Shown here: positions 6,998 to 9,603 of the stretch, piece by piece
Layout: the number at the start of each line of letters is the position of its first letter
Numbering within the stretch: position 1 is the stretch's first letter
Assembly (NCBI GenBank): GCA_938004015.1
Contig: CALKWU010000042.1
Coordinates: 1 to 9,603 of the forward strand
DNA from: an uncultured Oceanobacillus sp.
GTDB taxonomy: Bacteria > Bacillota > Bacilli > Bacillales > Amphibacillaceae
Direction of reading: 5' to 3'
DNA length: 9,603 bases
Translations under genes and position numbers: made by a program
The notes under the pieces: model-generated
Seen by the model: the letters and a program-made list of their open reading frames with translations, nothing else
Database searches by the model: none
Told to the model about the DNA's origin: nothing

Positions 6998-7492
6998 TTA
7001 TCCCTCTACTTTCTTTCCAAAAAAGTATTGTAAATTTAGATAAAAATGCATGAAAAAATAGATGGTCATCAAGATGAAGCCGATCATGACAATTCCATGC
7101 GGAATGAACAACGGAATATGCCATCCCGGCGTTTTCTCCAATTTGTTGACGCTCCACATAAAATATTGGATGGCCCAATACGAAAATACACTGCAAGCAA
7201 TCATCGAGATGAAACTTGTCAACGTTCTGAAAAATTTCAACACTTTTTCATTTTTCACGAATGAATCCAATAAATCGGCGGTGATATGGCTGTTTTCATA
7301 TGTGCCAAAAGTGGAACCGACAAAATATAACAAGAAAATGGGAATGATCAATAACTCTTCGATGCCAAACAAGTCCATTTTTAAAACATAGCGCAACAAG
7401 ACAGCCAACGATAAGGACAAAATGATGAGCAAACTGGAAATGAACATGATCCATTTTTGGATGATGATTAAACCTCTATTTACCCTACTCAA
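6998..7492 (-). CDS. dctQ: TRAP transporter small permease subunit (DctQ)
   Basis: A 164-residue membrane protein with four hydrophobic helices (about 10-33, 44-62, 88-108, 128-152), the standard DctQ form. It pairs with DctM to make the membrane complex. Recognisable DctQ features are LLRYVLKMDLFGIEELL (32-48), with the Arg after helix 1 and the acidic pair before helix 2, and ENSHITADLL (66-75). The start is TTG (7492-7490), placed nine bases after AAAGGAG; no ATG lies near. It sits between dctP, after a hairpin-bearing gap, and dctM, four bases on. Confidence 0.94.
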   Translation of the reverse strand: MSRVNRGLIIIQKWIMFISSLLIILSLSLAVLLRYVLKMDLFGIEELLIIPIFLLYFVGSTFGTYENSHITADLLDSFVKNEKVLKFFRTLTSFISMIACSVFSYWAIQYFMWSVNKLEKTPGWHIPLFIPHGIVMIGFILMTIYFFMHFYLNLQYFFGKKVEG

Positions 7493-7501
7493 TGGATTAA
7501 A

Positions 7502-7508
7502 CTCCTTT
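7502..7508 (-). promoter_or_regulatory. Ribosome binding site fixing the dctQ TTG start
   Basis: The minus strand reads AAAGGAG, nine bases, then TTG (7492-7490). It lies just beyond the dctP-dctQ hairpin, leaving the site accessible when the hairpin forms. Confidence 0.75.
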
Positions 7509-7530
7509 CTTCGTGAAGGAACTTATTGGA

Positions 7531-7574
7531 CGGGAGATGTCCCCGTATGTGGCATACATCATTGACATCCCCCG
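7531..7574 (-). other. Hairpin in the dctP-dctQ gap (RNA stability or partial terminator)
   Basis: Bases 7531-7541 and 7564-7574 pair over 11 positions, with one G-U that forms only in minus-strand RNA. Inside, GTATG and CATAC (7545-7557) can form a further short stem around CCA. No T run follows, so it is not a classic terminator. It begins about a dozen bases after the dctP stop. In binding-protein operons such stems often protect the upstream message or limit read-through, giving more DctP than DctQM. Confidence 0.65.
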
Positions 7575-7585
7575 CAACTTCCCGC

Positions 7586-8650
7586 TTAATCGAGCGACTC
7601 GAGATATTCAAGCAATCCGTCGATAAATTCTTCACCCATCGCTTCTTTCAACTTTGGATACGTTTTTTCACGGACAATGGAAGCCAATTGTTCCACTTCT
7701 TCTTCGCTCAAGCGGATCACTTCAATTCCTTCTTCTTCCAATTTTTTCAAGTATAATTCATCGTATCCTTGGGCTGTTTCGATGCTCGTTTTTGTCAATT
7801 CGACTGCTGCCGCCTGGATGACCGCCTGATCTTCATCACTCAAGCTGTCCCACAATTCTTTGTTGATGTAGAACGCATCCGCATTGAAGAAGTCGTTTGT
7901 CGTATAGAAATATTTGATGATGTCACGATAACCGAAATAGTTCAAGGAAGCTTCTCCCCCGGACCAACCATCGACCGTTCCCGTTTGCAATGCGTTGCTC
8001 AAGTCAGCAAAAGGAATCGTCATAATGCGGAAACCTAGATCTTTCATCGGCTCACTGTAAATCGGACCTAAGGCTGTACGTAATAGCAAACCTTTGTCCG
8101 CATCCGGATCCGTCAAATTTTTAATTTCTTTCGTTGTCCCAATTCCGCCGAAACCGTTTGCATGAACGCCCAACATGTATACGCCTTGTTCATTGTTGAC
8201 CTCTTGCATCTTTTCAAGCACGTAAGATCCAGGGCTGAAAATTTGCTCGACTTTTTCATAAGATGTTGCCATATATGGCGCCAACAATAGGTCAAGTCGT
8301 GGATCCGTTTCGCTTGGGGTCGTAATCAACGCCATTTCAATCGTACCTTCCATCACTTCTTTGTAAACGGTGATGTAGTCCCCTAACTGACTAGCCGGAT
8401 AAACTTTTGCCGTAATTCTGCCATCCGTGTTTTTTTCGACATCCTCCGCAAACTTGTAAAGCGCTTGCGTGCTTGGGTGATCTTCCGGTTGATAACCGGC
8501 GATTTTTAATTGAATTTGTTCCCCACTCTTTCCTTCGCTTCCTCCATCGGATGATGAAGATGAACCGTCTGAGCTGGAATTGTTCCCTCCACATGCTGCA
8601 AGCATCAATACGAAACATAGCAAAACAACACTGAAAAATAGCCTCTTCAC
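7586..8650 (-). CDS. dctP: TRAP transporter solute-binding lipoprotein (DctP family)
   Basis: The 354-residue extracytoplasmic receptor that captures the ligand and passes it to DctQM. It starts with a lipoprotein signal: KR, a hydrophobic stretch and the lipobox LAAC with Cys20, which would be lipid-anchored outside the membrane. A Ser/Gly/Asp-rich linker (about 21-43) follows, then the DctP fold. Family motifs are the HPSTQALYKFAEDVEK region, YPASQLGDY, LLLRTALGPIYSEPMKDLG with Arg191 in the place of the conserved arginine that clamps a ligand carboxylate, and NALQTGTVDGWSGGEAS. The ligand is therefore probably a carboxylate. I chose GTG 8650-8648 because AAGGAG lies nine bases upstream; a longer in-frame ATG at 8671 has no ribosome site and contains the AAGGAG within it. 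It begins 35 bases after the enolase-superfamily stop, indicating one operon. Confidence 0.95.
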   Translation of the reverse strand: MKRLFFSVVLLCFVLMLAACGGNNSSSDGSSSSSDGGSEGKSGEQIQLKIAGYQPEDHPSTQALYKFAEDVEKNTDGRITAKVYPASQLGDYITVYKEVMEGTIEMALITTPSETDPRLDLLLAPYMATSYEKVEQIFSPGSYVLEKMQEVNNEQGVYMLGVHANGFGGIGTTKEIKNLTDPDADKGLLLRTALGPIYSEPMKDLGFRIMTIPFADLSNALQTGTVDGWSGGEASLNYFGYRDIIKYFYTTNDFFNADAFYINKELWDSLSDEDQAVIQAAAVELTKTSIETAQGYDELYLKKLEEEGIEVIRLSEEEVEQLASIVREKTYPKLKEAMGEEFIDGLLEYLESLD

Positions 8651-8659
8651 AAAAATCAT

Positions 8660-8665
8660 CTCCTT
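8660..8665 (-). promoter_or_regulatory. Ribosome binding site deciding the dctP GTG start
   Basis: The minus strand reads AAGGAG, nine bases, then GTG (8650-8648). The resulting signal peptide begins MKRLFF, a normal lipoprotein start. The upstream ATG at 8671 would place this site inside the coding region. Confidence 0.75.
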
Positions 8666-8685
8666 AATCATATTTAAATCATTGC

Positions 8686-9603
8686 TTAAGCTAACGGTAA
8701 CCGTTTGTAAACGTCCGGATGATCCGGATTTTCAAATGTATCGAGCGGTCCGTGTTCCAAGAAATGTTGATGGCAATAAGCCAAGCCTTCTTCGCTTAAC
8801 GTCACGCCCAATCCAGGTTTTTCCGGCACAGGGATGACATTATTTTTATGAACAAGTGGACCTTCTTCAATGACATCATGAGTATAGAAGCGCGTCAGGC
8901 ACTGGCTCGGATGAATGAGCCATTGTGTAGCCGCGACAACGTGTAAATATGCCGCAGTGCCAATGCCACTGTCGCCGCTGTACATCCATACCCCTTTGCC
9001 CATTGCTTGGCAGGCATTAACGAATTCGATCGTCTTCTTGATGCCACCAAGTGCCGCGATGTTGACAACAAAGTTGTCCGGTGCGTTTAACGAGACAGCA
9101 CGCCTCAAATCCGGAACATGCGTCGAGAAAGGGATGGAAGTATGCTGACGTAAAATGGACATGTCTTCAAAAGACGCTACTGGATCTTCATAGTTTTCAA
9201 TATTCAATGGTTCCAACTCGCGCATGATCCATCTCGCCGTTGACAACGACCAAGCATAGTTGGCGTCTGCTCGAAGGACAATTTTGTCGCCAAAATGCTC
9301 CCGTAAAGCTTTGAACGTATCCACTTCTTCTTTCGGATTTCCGGTGAGGACTTTTCCTTCAAAAATGTAGGAGCCGTGTTCTTCGTGCATCCGTTGACAA
9401 AACTCTACAACGGCCTCAGGGCTATTTTCCCCTCCCACTCCGTTGACACTTTGCCGGTAAACGAAGTATTCGGAAAATTTGATTTCTTTACGGAAAGCAC
9501 CGCCCAACAATTCATAAATTGGTTTTCCATAGTACTTCCCTTGGATATCCCATAAAGCAATTTCCACTCCGCCGTAGGCTTTGACGATGGACGTATCATC
9601 CGT
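8686..9603 (-). CDS. Enolase-superfamily (MR/MLE) acid-sugar dehydratase-like protein, 5' end outside window
   Basis: The frame is open from the stop to the right edge, giving 305 residues; the N-terminal capping domain is missing. It starts inside the conserved VEIALWDIQGKYYG segment. Members abstract the proton alpha to a carboxylate, with magnesium bound at the mouth of a barrel. Likely metal ligands, counted from the first visible residue, are Asp113 (RADANYAW), Glu139 (NYEDP) and His162 (FSTHVP). The C-terminal part (VPEKPGLGVTL and preceding THDVIEEG) resembles glucarate dehydratases. Two points are odd: the strand-two KxK motif reads EGK (82-84), and the region where glucarate dehydratase has its catalytic His reads MYSGDSGIG. 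A His as third ligand is known from the Oceanobacillus galactarate dehydratase. I infer dehydration of an acid sugar or diacid imported by the adjacent TRAP system, but the substrate is uncertain. Confidence 0.88.
   Translation of the reverse strand, partial: TDDTSIVKAYGGVEIALWDIQGKYYGKPIYELLGGAFRKEIKFSEYFVYRQSVNGVGGENSPEAVVEFCQRMHEEHGSYIFEGKVLTGNPKEEVDTFKALREHFGDKIVLRADANYAWSLSTARWIMRELEPLNIENYEDPVASFEDMSILRQHTSIPFSTHVPDLRRAVSLNAPDNFVVNIAALGGIKKTIEFVNACQAMGKGVWMYSGDSGIGTAAYLHVVAATQWLIHPSQCLTRFYTHDVIEEGPLVHKNNVIPVPEKPGLGVTLSEEGLAYCHQHFLEHGPLDTFENPDHPDVYKRLPLA

Noticed and set aside
3060..7502. Identical 12-mer AATGGATTAAAC at 3060-3071 and 7491-7502
   Set aside because: One or two shared 12-mers are expected by chance in a window of this size. 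The second copy overlaps the dctQ start region, and the contexts differ.

Overview
The window reads as chromosomal DNA of a low-to-moderate GC Gram-positive bacterium, most likely of the order Bacillales. This is inferred from the strong GGAG/AAGGAG-type ribosome binding sites, frequent TTG and GTG starts, a Bacillus-style lipoprotein signal on the solute-binding protein, and the protein families present. No rRNA, tRNA, CRISPR array, transposase or phage gene was seen.

All eight supported genes lie on the minus strand, so transcription runs from the right edge to the left. From the right: an enolase-superfamily acid-sugar dehydratase-like gene (5' end beyond the window); a complete TRAP transporter in the order dctP, dctQ, dctM; an Asp/Glu racemase-family gene; and an FAD-dependent, protoporphyrinogen-oxidase-like amine oxidase-fold gene. 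Gaps between these six are 4 to 35 bases, except dctP-dctQ (97 bases as annotated), which carries a strong hairpin. They look like one operon whose promoter is outside the window.

A stretch of about 465 non-coding bases (3042-3506) follows. It is rich in inverted repeats, including a 19-bp pair enclosing a 111-base unit. Left of it are three separately spaced genes: an EamA/DMT-type transporter, an RpiR-family regulator with an atypical SIS domain, and an ornithine cyclodeaminase/mu-crystallin-family gene that runs off the left edge at about full length.

Together the genes suggest a catabolic locus. The TRAP system would import an organic acid, probably a sugar acid or amino-acid-like compound. 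The dehydratase, racemase, flavoprotein and OCD-family dehydrogenase would process it. The DMT protein would move a related metabolite and the RpiR protein would be the local regulator. The substrate cannot be read from the sequence. The combination, and the unusual active-site residues in the enolase-superfamily and OCD-family proteins, are the parts most worth a second look.
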